A DNA stretch of 64,000 bases from Lepagella muris (GCF_004793975.1 NZ_SRYB01000014.1:1-64000), one strand, 5' to 3'; positions 1 to 9,764 are shown, counted from the stretch's first letter. Made by a program: numbers and translations. The notes: generated from the letters alone by a model not told the origin.

Positions 1-52
1 GCATCAACTTTACTATGAGAGCTTGATATGTTCATTTATTTTTCTGAAGTAC

Positions 53-940
53 TTATCTAAAAGAATTCGTCTTGGGATTATCTGGGGCAATTGATTCAAA
101 GATCATTTTTGCTTTGAGAGGTTCATTCAGATTCAGGTATCCTAAAGTGATGTCAAGTTTGGTTTCATCATCATACTGAGTGAGATCAGAAATTGATCCC
201 AAGATATTGTTTATAACACTATCTGAATTAAAGCGAATACCATAAGTCATCTTTACCCTTATTGATGCTTCATTTAGTTCAGGATGTATTTGAACAAGAG
301 AGTCTGTGCGCGACATGAGACTATCCGACCTTTCTATGTTTCCCAAACTAATGCAGCCATCCAATGCTCGGATAAGACTTGACAATTCCCGACGCTGTTC
401 TCCAATCTTATTATATAATTCTGACGCACATAGATTATTCCTTACATAACCTTCTATCTGACAAGACTTGGCATATATATTACCCTGAGCGACGAGCATA
501 TTGGCATATGTAATAGTGTCTTTACATTCATCTTTTAGATCCTCCGCTTTAAGATAGCATTGCATTGCCATATCAAAGTCAGACTTGTTCAGAAATATAC
601 AGCCTTGGTAGTAAAGGGTACGCAATCGTTCCTCGGGGGTACCTTTCTCAAGATAATAGTCGATTGCCGGCTGAAGGACATCAAAAGAGGTCGTGTCAAT
701 GTAATTCTTATCAAGTGCCATTGACATCAGCAGTGCATACCGAGCCTTTTCCTTATCGTCTCCAAGTGAAGTCTTTTCAATCGAGGATAATACAGTTAAA
801 GCAGAATCTGGCATGGAGTCCATAAGTACCTCTGCCGTGTCCATAGTATCCCAAGCCTCGGACTTATGACCACAACCAATGAACATTACCATAAACGGCA
901 ATGTCATTATAAGAAATATGAATAATATCAGTTTCCTCAT
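53..940 (-). CDS. TPR-type lipoprotein, probably C-terminally truncated
   Basis: The start is placed at the Met beginning MRKLILFIF, because a hydrophobic signal segment and a lipobox ending FIGC follow at once; the longer frame adds seven unlikely residues. The mature protein is acidic and helical with recurrent TPR-like pairs (for example YYQGCIFLNKSDFDMAMQCY), which fits a periplasm-facing or outer-membrane lipoprotein that binds partners. Bacteroidota proteins of this style are often longer and continue into a transmembrane segment and a cytoplasmic region. This one stops after about 295 aa without either, so a frameshift or truncation is possible. It lies 8 bp downstream of an XRE regulator and is probably cotranscribed with it. 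The function is unknown. Confidence 0.6.
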   Translation of the reverse strand: MRKLILFIFLIMTLPFMVMFIGCGHKSEAWDTMDTAEVLMDSMPDSALTVLSSIEKTSLGDDKEKARYALLMSMALDKNYIDTTSFDVLQPAIDYYLEKGTPEERLRTLYYQGCIFLNKSDFDMAMQCYLKAEDLKDECKDTITYANMLVAQGNIYAKSCQIEGYVRNNLCASELYNKIGEQRRELSSLIRALDGCISLGNIERSDSLMSRTDSLVQIHPELNEASIRVKMTYGIRFNSDSVINNILGSISDLTQYDDETKLDITLGYLNLNEPLKAKMIFESIAPDNPKTNSFR

Positions 941-948
941 TTTTTCAA

Positions 949-1176
949 TTACTGTTGCCATACTTCATATTTATCAACAATCCTCTCATCGTAGAACTCC
1001 TTTATCCCGATGTCAAGCAATTGCGCAATTCTCAATATCATCAAAATATCCGGTTGAGAAGAATTGGTACACCATTTGGACACTGTAGTGGAGTTGACCC
1101 CGAGCTGAGATGCCAGCCATAGATTGGTTCGATTCTTTTCAGCAAGAATACTTTTGAGTCTATTGATTTTTGCCAT
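949..1176 (-). CDS. XRE-family HTH transcriptional regulator (75 aa)
   Basis: This small DNA-binding protein is a lone Cro/C1-type helix-turn-helix. The HTH spans roughly residues 5-60, with LKSILAEKNRTNLWLA as helices 1-2 and VNSTTVSKWCTN as the recognition helix. The start was set at MAKINRLK rather than the upstream in-frame Met, because a Bacteroidota -7 box lies just upstream and would leave an 11-nt leader. It precedes the lipoprotein gene with an 8-bp gap, so it may control that gene or the mobile element. The ligand and operator are unknown. Confidence 0.75.
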   Translation of the reverse strand: MAKINRLKSILAEKNRTNLWLASQLGVNSTTVSKWCTNSSQPDILMILRIAQLLDIGIKEFYDERIVDKYEVWQQ

Positions 1177-1191
1177 GGCATAATTTTTTGG

Positions 1192-1199
1192 CAAAGGTA
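1192..1199 (-). promoter_or_regulatory. -7 promoter element for the XRE gene
   Basis: On the minus strand the sequence reads TACCTTTG, matching the Bacteroidota -7 consensus TAnnTTTG. No clear -33 box is visible. It sits about 16 nt before the chosen ATG and supports that start. Confidence 0.5.
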
Positions 1200-1324
1200 A
1201 TGAAAATTTTTCAGTTATAGGTTGTAATAGTCCGAAAAATTGAACCATTAGCATCATTATATTATAAAAATGCGCTCAAATACGATTTCTTAAAAGAAAA
1301 TATACAATTATATCAGTTTACGAC

Positions 1325-1338
1325 TATACAATTGTATA
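1325..1338. promoter_or_regulatory. 14-bp perfect palindrome in the 1177-1553 spacer
   Basis: TATACAATTGTATA is a perfect palindrome, and a related TATACAATT half-site lies 24 bp to the left (1301-1309). This AT-rich spacer between the XRE gene and the end of the helicase gene holds no convincing gene. The palindrome could be an operator, perhaps of the neighbouring XRE protein, but that is a guess. Confidence 0.35.
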
Positions 1339-1502
1339 TGTTTTTTACCGTATCCAATTTTCTCCACTTTCTTTACCACATGACCATATCCGATGATGGG
1401 CGAATGTGCCGAGGCTTGAAGCGTTTCATAATACGTGATGAGCACACAGGCTTATCCAAACGCATAGATAGCCATAAGGTTCGACTTTTTTACAAAATTA
1501 GT

Positions 1503-1533
1503 GGCGTTGCCAACCAATACGGTCAGCAACGCC
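1503..1533 (-). terminator. Hairpin after the helicase gene
   Basis: GGCGTTGC and GCAACGCC form a perfect 8-bp stem with a 15-nt loop, 20 bp beyond the stop codon of the 2014-aa gene. The following T-run on the minus strand is weak, so termination is plausible rather than certain. Confidence 0.4.
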
Positions 1534-1553
1534 ATAAGCGATAACATTCATTT

Positions 1554-4500
1554 TTAATGTCTCATAATATACGCTTTGGACACCGAAAGATTTACATTGA
1601 CAGAGGTATAATCTATTATCGGTTCTGCAACCATTGACTTCTTTGCTTCCGTTGAGGGAGCATCAATGGTATTAGCTTCGGCTTTCTTGTTCTCAACACC
1701 GTCGGCTTGTTCGGGTTTAGGGGCAATTTCGGCTTGGATCTTTCGGTCGAGGGCGGCGAGGTCGGATTTGAGTTGCTTCAATTCGTCCTCCTTGCCCCAT
1801 TTCTTCGACATGATTCCTTCGAGGGTCGGAACATCGGCTTTGAGTTTGACGGTTCGTTCCTCATACTGGGCGATGATGCCGGGAATCTTCTCCAGAGCGT
1901 TGACGAAGTTCATGCAGGCGGCATGGGTGTCCGACATGGCTATGTAGCCGTTGTTGAACTTGTATTTGTAGTTGCCTTCGACCACAAAGCGGTTCTGGAC
2001 TTTCTCACTGCCTTCGTCCAACACTCGTTCCGAGATAATGGCGATCGGGAAGCCATAAACCTCGCCGACACGTTGGTACTGGCCGTGTGTGTCGGTACGT
2101 TGTGCCAATCCCTGAAGATGCACACCCATGTTCTTCTCATCGGTCAACTTGCAAGTGTCAATCGTGAGATTATTGAGAGGGGTGCCCTCCTTGTCACGCT
2201 GCACCACTTTTGAGTATCGCTCCCAGTCGGCTTTCATCAGTCCGATTGTCGCCTCATTGTTGGCAATGTCGTGGGTGATGGTCTGCAACCTGAACTCCGC
2301 ATCGCCGCGCCCTTTATTGAACGATTTACGCTCACTTTCAAGTGCCGCTATTCGCTTTTCAAGTTTCGCCTTGTCGAGGAGGTCAGTATTGCCGGAAAGA
2401 ATAGCCATATACTCCGAGAAGTTCATGCCCGATTTCTCGTCCATTCCTCCCTCGTCAATGGTTCGCGCTCCCAATGCGCCGCTTTTGAGCTGGCCGATGA
2501 ATGTCGCCTTGCAATGGAGAAGATTGAACTTATAAGAGTCCAGCGACTTCTCCACGGCATATATTATCACATCCACCTTATTGTCAGCGTATAACTTGGC
2601 AATCTCATTACCTGCGCGGATAGCTCTTCCGTCCCTTTGAGTGAGGTCAGAGGGACGCCACGGCGTATCAAGATGATGGATGCAAACCGCTCTGCGTTGG
2701 GCATTTACGCCCGTACCCAACATTGAGGTAGAGCCGAAAAGCACACGCACATCACCGTCATTCATCGCCTGTATCACAGCCTTTCTCGCACGCTCCGTCT
2801 TGCACTCCTGTATAAAGCGGATTTCGTGGGCAGGAATACCGTAATCCTCAATCAGCTTGCGCTTGATTTCTGAATACACGTTCCATTCTCCGGGGCGATA
2901 TGTGCCTAAATCACTAAATACAAACTGTGTGCCTTTCTGTGCGTCATACTTTCGGTAATATTCTGCAATCATCTTAGCACAGTGGCTTGCCTTGTTATTC
3001 GGATCATCCTCATACGAGGGGTCAACCATGCGCATATCAAGAGCCATCTTTCGGGCGTAGTCCGTGGCAATCAGCATCTTCGCCTTTTCCTCGGTGTCCG
3101 ACAATGGCGCACGACCCAAAATCCGGGCATCGCCACTCTTGGCAAACTCCATCAGCTTTTGGATAAAAGCCTCTTGGTCAGGCGTAGGAGGAATGTTGTG
3201 AAGTATCTCATTCTTCATCGGACGGTCAACGCCTACATCTTCGGCTGTGCGGTAATCAGTTATCTCATTATAGAAAGCCGCCAATTCCGGCACCTTGATA
3301 AAGTACCTGAAACGCTCCTTTGCGACAATGCTATTCGTAACATTAAACTCATAATCTGTCGTCTTCTTGGCGAAGATAGCCGCCCACGCATCGAAGCATC
3401 GAATATCCTGTCTTTCAAGTTCTTTCGGACGAAGATACTTGAACAACAGATACAACTCCGTGAGCGAGTTGGAGATTGTCGTACCGCTGAGAAAAGTAGC
3501 ACCCAAATCCTTGCCTGTGCGCTCTTGGATTGTGCGAATGGCATAGAGAAGATTGAGGGCGCGTTGTGAGCCTTCCGAATTACCCAATCCAGCCACTCGG
3601 TCATGCCGGGTATTGAACATCAGGTTCTTGAACTGATGCGACTCGTCCACAAAGATATGGTCTATACCCATCTGCTTGAAGTCCACCATGTCGTCCTTCT
3701 TTTCTTCCATCTGGTGCTGGATAGTGGCGATTTTCGCCGTAAGATTCTCCTTGCGCTTTATCAATCCTTTGAGCATACCACGAGAAATATCCTTGCCTTG
3801 GTCTTTCAGCACTTTCAGATTTTCCTCGACGGTATCAAGCTCCGCCTGAAGAATTTGCTGCTGTATCTCCGGCGACTGCGGTATCTTGCCGAACTGGTCG
3901 TGCGACATTATCACACAGTCATAGTCATTATTTCTAATGTTGTTGAAGAAGGCTACACGATTCTCAGCCTTGAAACTCTTTTCATCGGCGAACAATATCC
4001 GTGCATTAGGATAGGCGGTTTGGTAGGTCATGGCAATCTCGGCGACATTGGCTTTCAGTCCAATAATCATCGGCTTGTGTGCCAATCCCAAACGCTTCAT
4101 CTCATGTGCTGCCATACACATTATCAGCGTCTTACCGGTGCCGACCTCGTGATCCGCAATACCACCGCCATTCTGCAAAAGCATCCATACACAATCTTTC
4201 TGAGATTGATAAATAGAGTTTACACCATACCTATCGCCCAACATCTTCATATTGAGGTCGGGGAAGGTCTGATGGCTACCGTCGTACTTCGGGCGCACGA
4301 AACAGTTGAACTTGCGGTTATAGAGGTCAACAAGCCTGTCCTTGAACTCCGGCGACTGCGCTTCGAGCCACTCAGAAAAACCGTTGCGTATCTCATCAAT
4401 CTTGGTGTTGGCGAGTTGTATAGCCTCACTGTCCGGCACCTTGATGTCGTTGCCATTGTCATCCTTACCGATTGATTTCTTTATGTCCGGCACGGTATTG

Positions 4501-7500
4501 TGGAGAGCGTGTTTCAACAGGTTCATGCCGTCGTAAGTTCGGTAATAGCCACGCACGCAGAACTCCTCCCATATCTTCATGTTGCCACGGTCAACCTTTG
4601 CCGAATACTCGTCCATTGAGGATGAATAGGCTATCGTTACGTTTGTACCATAGAGATGGCTCATATATGCGGAGTATATTCCGGTCGGAATCCAACGCTC
4701 ACCGAAATTGAAGTCAAGCTCATCAAAGGTGATTTTACGGGGAGTCGCGTCCTGCAACGCTTTGAGCGAGTCCTGCGCCATTTCGATATATGGCTCAATA
4801 CCGTCATATCCGGGGAAGCCCTTGATACGGTCATTCTCTCGGTCAATCCATGCCTGAATGTCCTCAGCTTTCTTGACAACATTGCCAGCGATGAAGCGGT
4901 CAGCAATCTCGTAGTTCTCCACCAGAGGATTGTAATAGATATGACCTTCGAGAGAATCGACAAGAGTATCCTCGTCCATATCCACAAGGCTACCCATGTA
5001 CTCTAAATTCACCACTCCGTATTTATTGAGGGATGCGGAGAGTGCTTCCATAGGAGTGTCAACCGAAGTCACCTCATCGACAGCAAAGGCTACGGGGTGG
5101 TCGAATATGTCAGCCTTGACAAACATACCGTTTTCACCACGCTCCAGTGCCAATGCGTCACGACCGTTTGCATCCATAAGGATAAACTTGGCGTTCTGCT
5201 TCTCATTAAGGTTGCCATACTTGGTTACAAACTCATCGTAATATTGGTTGAGATGTTCGCGGAGATGTTCGCTTTCTTCGTGTGTCTCAGCCTCGTAATT
5301 GTAAAGTTGCTGATACGTTTCGGATAAGGTGATATACAGCATTGCCCGTTTCTCTTGCTCCGCTTTGAGAGGGAGCGGAGTGAACAATGCTCCGTATTTC
5401 TTGACCTCCGAGAGAAAACCTACCTGACCGTTATCCACGACCATAGAGCCATTTTTGTGGAAGAACTGAATATCCTCCGAGAAAGGACGGGGCGACATAT
5501 CGAGCTTATCTTCCGATGCAGCCACTTTGGGCTTAGGTATAGCGAAACCTTCGGTACGGGTAATCTCGATACCGACTTCCGCATCTTGCTTTTTCTGTTC
5601 AGCCGCTTGCCGTGCCGCCTCTCGTTCCGCGAGTTGGCGGTGTGCGATACTCATCATCGTTTCATAGAAACCGTTGATGGGTGGGTTATCGTCCCAGTTG
5701 AGAGAACCATATAATTCCAGCTCCTTATCTGTAAGCTGTCTGAACTTGGATTGAACCTTTGGCGAAATTTCAACTTTCGGTCTTTCAGAAGGCTTTGGCT
5801 TATCCTCATTTTTAGGCTGTGCCGATTGGCGTGGCTGACGCTGGGGCTTACCTATTGGCTCCAACTCACCGAAAAGATTGTAGGCGAACAATCGCGGGTC
5901 CGGGTTATCATTGTAATCGGGACTGCCGTCGGTATCAATTTCTTTGGCGGGTTCCGTTGGCGCGGAAGTGGTTTCCGGCGCAGATTGAACAGGCGCAGGT
6001 GTAGGTTCAGGCTCTGGCGCAGGTTTTGTTTCCGCCTTCTGCGGAGTCACAATCTCAGTAGGCTTGAATTCCTCACGCTGTTTCTGCTTCGGATCTTCAA
6101 GCTGCTCACATATTGCCACACGTTGCCCGGCTCTCACCAATTTCGGAAGATATGTGTCAAGGGCATGATGCGGAAATCCAGCCAATTCTATGGATCCGGC
6201 TTTGCCGTTCATCCGCCTTGTCAATGTGATACCCAATATCTCCGAAGACTTCACAGCATCCTCACCCATGCACTCGTAGAAGTCGCCGACACGAAAAAGA
6301 AGGATTGCATCGGGGTGACGCTTCTTCATCTCGGTGTATTGCCTCATTATTGGCGTTTCCGATATTTTCTTGGATTGCGTGGCTGTTAACTTTGGTTTGG
6401 GTGCTGTATAAATAGGTTCAGGCGTGGGCGGCTTTATCCCCTGCGAATTATACAACTCCTTGTCAAGACGCAATTTCAGCGACTCGTCAAGAGCCAGACG
6501 AATATCCCTTGCGATGCCATCTACACCGCTGCTGTGCTTATAGATAAACGCGGGCTTGCCGTATGGGTCTGTGCTGACACTCGCGTCGGTGCATATCACA
6601 TTCTGCGGAAATGCCGCGAAATACTTGTTGGTGGGTGCCTTGCTGTCACGGTCAACAACCGACTGCACGAAAAATTCCTCGTCAGCCGACAATGCGGTTT
6701 TACCGCTATGCTTCTGGAGGATAATCAGGTCACTGCCTGTGTCAGTCCCGGCATTGTCGGAGAACGTGTTGTTAGGCAGACGCAATGCGGCCACCAAATC
6801 GGCACGCTTCACCATCTCCGCACGGACAAAGGGCGAAGCGGAGTTCATCACACCCTGCGATGTGATAAAGGCTACCAATCCACCCTCGCGCACGGAGTCA
6901 AGTGCTTTGAGGAAGAAATAATTGTGTATCGCCTTTGTCGATTGTCGGTAAGCCAGTTCCTTGCTCGTGGCATAGATAGGATCCGCCACGGCAAAGTCTC
7001 CGAAAGGGATATTGGAACAAGCCACATCAAAGTAGCCGTTGTAATCCGGCTCAATCTTTTCGAAGCCCTCAACTCTGACTTCCGAGTCAGGATGCAATGC
7101 TACAAGGATTTTGCCCGTGAGCAAATCTTTCTCAAACGCCATAGCCTCTGCATTGGGATAATCTCGCATGAACGAGTCAACGAAAACACCCTGTCCGGCA
7201 CTCGGCTCCAGATACTTCTTGACTTCTACGCCATTGGTTTTGAGCGTATCAAAGATAGCATCGACAACCGGCGACGGAGTATAGAACGCCGTCAGCACTG
7301 ATGTTTTCAGCGAGTCCATATACCGGGCAAATTCCCTGTCATCCTTTGAATACTCGCGGATAAGCTGGCGCAGTTCCACAGTAGGGGCAAACAGCTCGAT
7401 GTCCGATTTGCTCCATTTGGCGGCATCCATAAGGCTGTCGGCATCATTGAGGATACATTTCAGTCCACCGAACCCGGCATACCTGCCCAGCACCTCCATT

Positions 7501-7598
7501 TCCTCGGCACTGGGCCCGCGCTTCTCAACACCGAGACGAAACGCCGTGCGTATCGCCTCGATGTTGTAGCGCATCGTCTGCAAACGGTTATAAGCCAT
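1554..7598 (-). CDS. Giant mobile-element protein: N6-methylase-like, MutS-I and SF2 helicase domains
   Basis: This 2014-aa multidomain DNA-processing protein is of the kind carried by Bacteroidales integrative elements. Residues about 100-330 look like an N6-adenine methylase fold, with EPSAGQG near 131 (SAM motif I) and SNIPFGD near 198 in the place of the catalytic NPPY/F. Residues about 412-505 are a MutS domain I-like module (LLFRVGDFYE to ICEQLEDP). A Pro/Glu-rich linker follows. Residues about 1130-1720 form an SF2 helicase with Walker A EVGTGKT (~1145), DESH box (~1316), SGTTISNS (~1372) and RDGRAIRAG (~1654). The C-terminus is coiled coil. It overlaps the upstream DUF1896 gene by 11 bp, implying coupled translation. 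It probably protects or processes transferred DNA; methylase activity is unproven because the NPPF motif is altered to NIPF. Confidence 0.85.
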   Translation of the reverse strand: MAYNRLQTMRYNIEAIRTAFRLGVEKRGPSAEEMEVLGRYAGFGGLKCILNDADSLMDAAKWSKSDIELFAPTVELRQLIREYSKDDREFARYMDSLKTSVLTAFYTPSPVVDAIFDTLKTNGVEVKKYLEPSAGQGVFVDSFMRDYPNAEAMAFEKDLLTGKILVALHPDSEVRVEGFEKIEPDYNGYFDVACSNIPFGDFAVADPIYATSKELAYRQSTKAIHNYFFLKALDSVREGGLVAFITSQGVMNSASPFVRAEMVKRADLVAALRLPNNTFSDNAGTDTGSDLIILQKHSGKTALSADEEFFVQSVVDRDSKAPTNKYFAAFPQNVICTDASVSTDPYGKPAFIYKHSSGVDGIARDIRLALDESLKLRLDKELYNSQGIKPPTPEPIYTAPKPKLTATQSKKISETPIMRQYTEMKKRHPDAILLFRVGDFYECMGEDAVKSSEILGITLTRRMNGKAGSIELAGFPHHALDTYLPKLVRAGQRVAICEQLEDPKQKQREEFKPTEIVTPQKAETKPAPEPEPTPAPVQSAPETTSAPTEPAKEIDTDGSPDYNDNPDPRLFAYNLFGELEPIGKPQRQPRQSAQPKNEDKPKPSERPKVEISPKVQSKFRQLTDKELELYGSLNWDDNPPINGFYETMMSIAHRQLAEREAARQAAEQKKQDAEVGIEITRTEGFAIPKPKVAASEDKLDMSPRPFSEDIQFFHKNGSMVVDNGQVGFLSEVKKYGALFTPLPLKAEQEKRAMLYITLSETYQQLYNYEAETHEESEHLREHLNQYYDEFVTKYGNLNEKQNAKFILMDANGRDALALERGENGMFVKADIFDHPVAFAVDEVTSVDTPMEALSASLNKYGVVNLEYMGSLVDMDEDTLVDSLEGHIYYNPLVENYEIADRFIAGNVVKKAEDIQAWIDRENDRIKGFPGYDGIEPYIEMAQDSLKALQDATPRKITFDELDFNFGERWIPTGIYSAYMSHLYGTNVTIAYSSSMDEYSAKVDRGNMKIWEEFCVRGYYRTYDGMNLLKHALHNTVPDIKKSIGKDDNGNDIKVPDSEAIQLANTKIDEIRNGFSEWLEAQSPEFKDRLVDLYNRKFNCFVRPKYDGSHQTFPDLNMKMLGDRYGVNSIYQSQKDCVWMLLQNGGGIADHEVGTGKTLIMCMAAHEMKRLGLAHKPMIIGLKANVAEIAMTYQTAYPNARILFADEKSFKAENRVAFFNNIRNNDYDCVIMSHDQFGKIPQSPEIQQQILQAELDTVEENLKVLKDQGKDISRGMLKGLIKRKENLTAKIATIQHQMEEKKDDMVDFKQMGIDHIFVDESHQFKNLMFNTRHDRVAGLGNSEGSQRALNLLYAIRTIQERTGKDLGATFLSGTTISNSLTELYLLFKYLRPKELERQDIRCFDAWAAIFAKKTTDYEFNVTNSIVAKERFRYFIKVPELAAFYNEITDYRTAEDVGVDRPMKNEILHNIPPTPDQEAFIQKLMEFAKSGDARILGRAPLSDTEEKAKMLIATDYARKMALDMRMVDPSYEDDPNNKASHCAKMIAEYYRKYDAQKGTQFVFSDLGTYRPGEWNVYSEIKRKLIEDYGIPAHEIRFIQECKTERARKAVIQAMNDGDVRVLFGSTSMLGTGVNAQRRAVCIHHLDTPWRPSDLTQRDGRAIRAGNEIAKLYADNKVDVIIYAVEKSLDSYKFNLLHCKATFIGQLKSGALGARTIDEGGMDEKSGMNFSEYMAILSGNTDLLDKAKLEKRIAALESERKSFNKGRGDAEFRLQTITHDIANNEATIGLMKADWERYSKVVQRDKEGTPLNNLTIDTCKLTDEKNMGVHLQGLAQRTDTHGQYQRVGEVYGFPIAIISERVLDEGSEKVQNRFVVEGNYKYKFNNGYIAMSDTHAACMNFVNALEKIPGIIAQYEERTVKLKADVPTLEGIMSKKWGKEDELKQLKSDLAALDRKIQAEIAPKPEQADGVENKKAEANTIDAPSTEAKKSMVAEPIIDYTSVNVNLSVSKAYIMRH

Positions 7599-8034
7599 TC
7601 TCAGTGAGGATTATGGAGATTATGCCTGTGAGTTCGCAGCGAAGCAGGTGATATGTTGCGGTGTTTACAAACGTGTTTGCATGAATGTCATAACTGTCAA
7701 ACACATTTTCAACCATTCCGAAAGACAGGAGGAATGTCGCCATGAACGGACGCATCTCCTCGCTCACATCATCCTTGAACTCTTCTTCAAGGACATCCAT
7801 AATTATCTCGTATTCGGAATATCGGTAGCCTTCAAGTAGTGCGGCCATTGACATCTCGTGTGCCTCGTCAACCTCGGCACCGTTGCGGCGTGCGTTTTCG
7901 TATGTTTCCTCGGCTTTTTCAGCGCGAGCGCGTATCATAGTCTCGGTAACGCCCTCAAAGCGGTACGATGCCAGATAGTTTTTCAGATAGAGGTAGTAGA
8001 ACGACAGTTCTTCCTCGCGTGTTGGATTTTTCAT
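7588..8034 (-). CDS. DUF1896 family protein
   Basis: This 148-aa acidic helical protein matches DUF1896, a family almost confined to Bacteroidota mobile elements. It has the characteristic opening LSFYYLYLKNYLASY, an AEKAEETYENAR helix and the AALLEGYRYSEYE segment. Its role is not established. Its stop overlaps the start of the giant helicase gene by 11 bp, so the two are probably translated together and may act together. Its own leader contains a long inverted repeat (8041-8110). Confidence 0.8.
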   Translation of the reverse strand: MKNPTREEELSFYYLYLKNYLASYRFEGVTETMIRARAEKAEETYENARRNGAEVDEAHEMSMAALLEGYRYSEYEIIMDVLEEEFKDDVSEEMRPFMATFLLSFGMVENVFDSYDIHANTFVNTATYHLLRCELTGIISIILTENGL

Positions 8035-8040
8035 CTTTTT

Positions 8041-8110
8041 GGAGATTTTAGTGGGTGGGTAAATGAAAAGCCGTCCGGGTATCCCTCCCAGACGGCGCCA
8101 CTAAAATCCC
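8041..8110 (-). promoter_or_regulatory. Nested leader hairpin before the DUF1896 gene
   Basis: The arms GATTTTAGTGG (8044-8054) and CCACTAAAATC (8098-8108) are perfectly complementary over 11 bp. They enclose a second hairpin, CCGTC...GACGG (8071-8095). In the minus-strand mRNA the outer stem would pair the CCACTAAAATC element that lies 9 nt before the ATG. The arrangement suggests a structure that can hide or present the translation start; this is inferred from sequence only. Confidence 0.5.
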
Positions 8111-8151
8111 AATCAGATGAATCAAAAAGATTTTATGATTGGATTCGGTGG

Positions 8152-8159
8152 CAAAGATA
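8152..8159 (-). promoter_or_regulatory. -7 promoter element for DUF1896-helicase
   Basis: TATCTTTG on the minus strand matches TAnnTTTG. It predicts a leader of roughly 110 nt that would contain the whole 8041-8110 hairpin. No good -33 match is seen. Confidence 0.45.
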
Positions 8160-8246
8160 ATAAATATCTTCGGTCCGGGAATGGGGAACGGCTCGATTTA
8201 TTTTTATTCTCTACATATATCCTGCATTTATAGGAGATAATATTAT

Positions 8247-8277
8247 GGTTGCAGGGGCTTTTCTCACCCCTGCAACC
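8247..8277 (-). terminator. Hairpin after the DUF3945 gene
   Basis: GGTTGCAGGGG and CCCCTGCAACC form a perfect 11-bp stem with a 9-nt loop, about 55 bp beyond the DUF3945 stop. It lacks a strong U-tract but is very stable. Together with the -7 box at 8152 it separates the DUF3945 and DUF1896 transcription units. Confidence 0.5.
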
Positions 8278-8331
8278 GGGGTTAATGAATATTGGGATTG
8301 CGTGGATTAGTGGCGCCGTTACGGGCAAAGT

Positions 8332-9750
8332 CTAAACTATCGGACCTTTGGGTTTTCGCTGCTGTTTTTGTTGGCTGTCATTCTTTGGCGCTGTCTGGCC
8401 CTGTTGAAGCGGCTCCTTCACATTCTTTGTGGCTTCATTGGTCCTGCCGTCGTTATTGACCGCCATTTGCGTAGCGCTCTCGTTTGACGGTGCAACGGTC
8501 TGTGCCAGATCCGGATTTTTGGTTGAGGCGATAGGCCGTTGTTTAGCCGGGTCGAACTTCAAATAAAGTGTGCATGGCTGACCCTTTGCGTCAACAGCAT
8601 TTTCCAGCACCACCGTCTTGCCTGCCACATAATCTGCTTTCTGCTGTTCGGTGAAGCGGTTTTCCTTCCATTTCCCGATAGGACGGATATTGCCCTCGGC
8701 ATCGGTCCAGCTGTTTTGTTGGGAGGACTGCTGACGCTGGCCCTGCGGCTGCTGTTGCTTCTCGACCATGTTGTGTTTCTGCCATGCTTTCGGAACGAAC
8801 TCCACGCATCTGGAGTCGGCGTTGACCTGCAAAGTGGTTGTGAAAGTCTTGCCCTCGCGAAGACTCACTTCCTTGTTGATGAGTGGCAGACCGCTTTTCA
8901 GCGTCTCGATTTCCTCTTTTGTGAGGACTGTCTTGCCGATATTGCCGCGAATGTGCAACTTGTCCACAGGAAGGCTCACAATCTCGTTGGTCAGGCGGTC
9001 GAGGCTGACATACGAAGGTATCTTCTTACCGTCCTTGCCGTTGAGCTCCACAATCCTGCCGAGGTTGCCGGTGTTGAGCAACTGAGCCTTATCCTCTGCC
9101 GTGAACTGATGACCACGGTATTCCTTTTCAAGATTCGGCTCCAGATGGATGAAGTGGGGCACGAGTTTCACCATGCCGTTGGTGTCCTTGCGTAACGACA
9201 GACGGGCATCGAGTTCCATCTTTTCTCCGGCAAGAGTGGGCTGAATTTTCACAAGCCCCGATTTGCCGTAGTTGAGCATCTTATCAAGATCTCCCGACTT
9301 TTCAAGCTGCTCCCGGTCAACGCCCCAGTTCTCCTTGAAGGCAGCCCAGTCAATGCTGTTTCCGTCGATTGCCTGATACTTGTGCTGTGACTGCGATTGC
9401 GACTGTGATACCTCCGACGCTTCCACCTTGAAGGGTGCCAGCATCTCCTTGTTTTTCTCAGGCGATTCAAGCAAAGCGCCGAGACCTTGTCCTACCGTGC
9501 CGAAGTCGTCGGCATTGACGCTGAAGAAACCGAATACGGACGGATTCTTCGCCTGACGGAGAAAGTTTGACACAAAGGCCTCTACCGGATTCTGACCCTT
9601 TGTGAACTTCACGAGATCGCTGAGTTTCGCCGACTTGACATCGGCCATCTGCGGTGTGCCGTCGGGATTCTGCCCCGTCACCGCGCCGATTTGCCCTGTC
9701 TCGTTGTTTCGGGCAATCAGTACCTTTTCTTTTTCTTGGTTTTGATCCAT
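8332..9750 (-). CDS. DUF4099/DUF3945-type mobile-element protein
   Basis: This 472-aa hydrophilic cytoplasmic protein matches the DUF4099/DUF3945 proteins of Bacteroidales mobile elements. The N-terminus reads VLIARNNETGQIGAVTGQ, and the middle holds two related segments with the pattern GEKMELDARLSLRKD and GKTFTTTLQVNADSR. The C-terminal quarter is low-complexity and Gln-rich (QQQPQGQRQQSSQQ). The biochemical role is unknown. The gene follows the two HTH genes by 42 bp and starts just after a CACTAAAATC element shared with neighbouring gene starts. Confidence 0.75.
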   Translation of the reverse strand: MDQNQEKEKVLIARNNETGQIGAVTGQNPDGTPQMADVKSAKLSDLVKFTKGQNPVEAFVSNFLRQAKNPSVFGFFSVNADDFGTVGQGLGALLESPEKNKEMLAPFKVEASEVSQSQSQSQHKYQAIDGNSIDWAAFKENWGVDREQLEKSGDLDKMLNYGKSGLVKIQPTLAGEKMELDARLSLRKDTNGMVKLVPHFIHLEPNLEKEYRGHQFTAEDKAQLLNTGNLGRIVELNGKDGKKIPSYVSLDRLTNEIVSLPVDKLHIRGNIGKTVLTKEEIETLKSGLPLINKEVSLREGKTFTTTLQVNADSRCVEFVPKAWQKHNMVEKQQQPQGQRQQSSQQNSWTDAEGNIRPIGKWKENRFTEQQKADYVAGKTVVLENAVDAKGQPCTLYLKFDPAKQRPIASTKNPDLAQTVAPSNESATQMAVNNDGRTNEATKNVKEPLQQGQTAPKNDSQQKQQRKPKGPIV

Positions 9751-9764
9751 TTGAAAATAATTAA

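Noticed and set aside
1332..1544. 70-aa plus-strand ORF
   Set aside because: It has no recognisable domain or promoter and overlaps the terminator hairpin of the helicase gene.
1177..1553. Far attachment site of the integrative element
   Set aside because: No copy of the tRNA-Ser 3' end (GGGATTCGAACCC) was found here or elsewhere in the window.
3603..4475. 290-aa plus-strand ORF inside the giant helicase gene
   Set aside because: It is antisense to conserved helicase motifs; its composition is that of a shadow frame.
8117..8233. 38-codon plus-strand ORF starting after a CACTAAAATCCC motif
   Set aside because: The motif copy there is better explained as one arm of the minus-strand leader hairpin, and the ORF runs over the minus-strand promoter.
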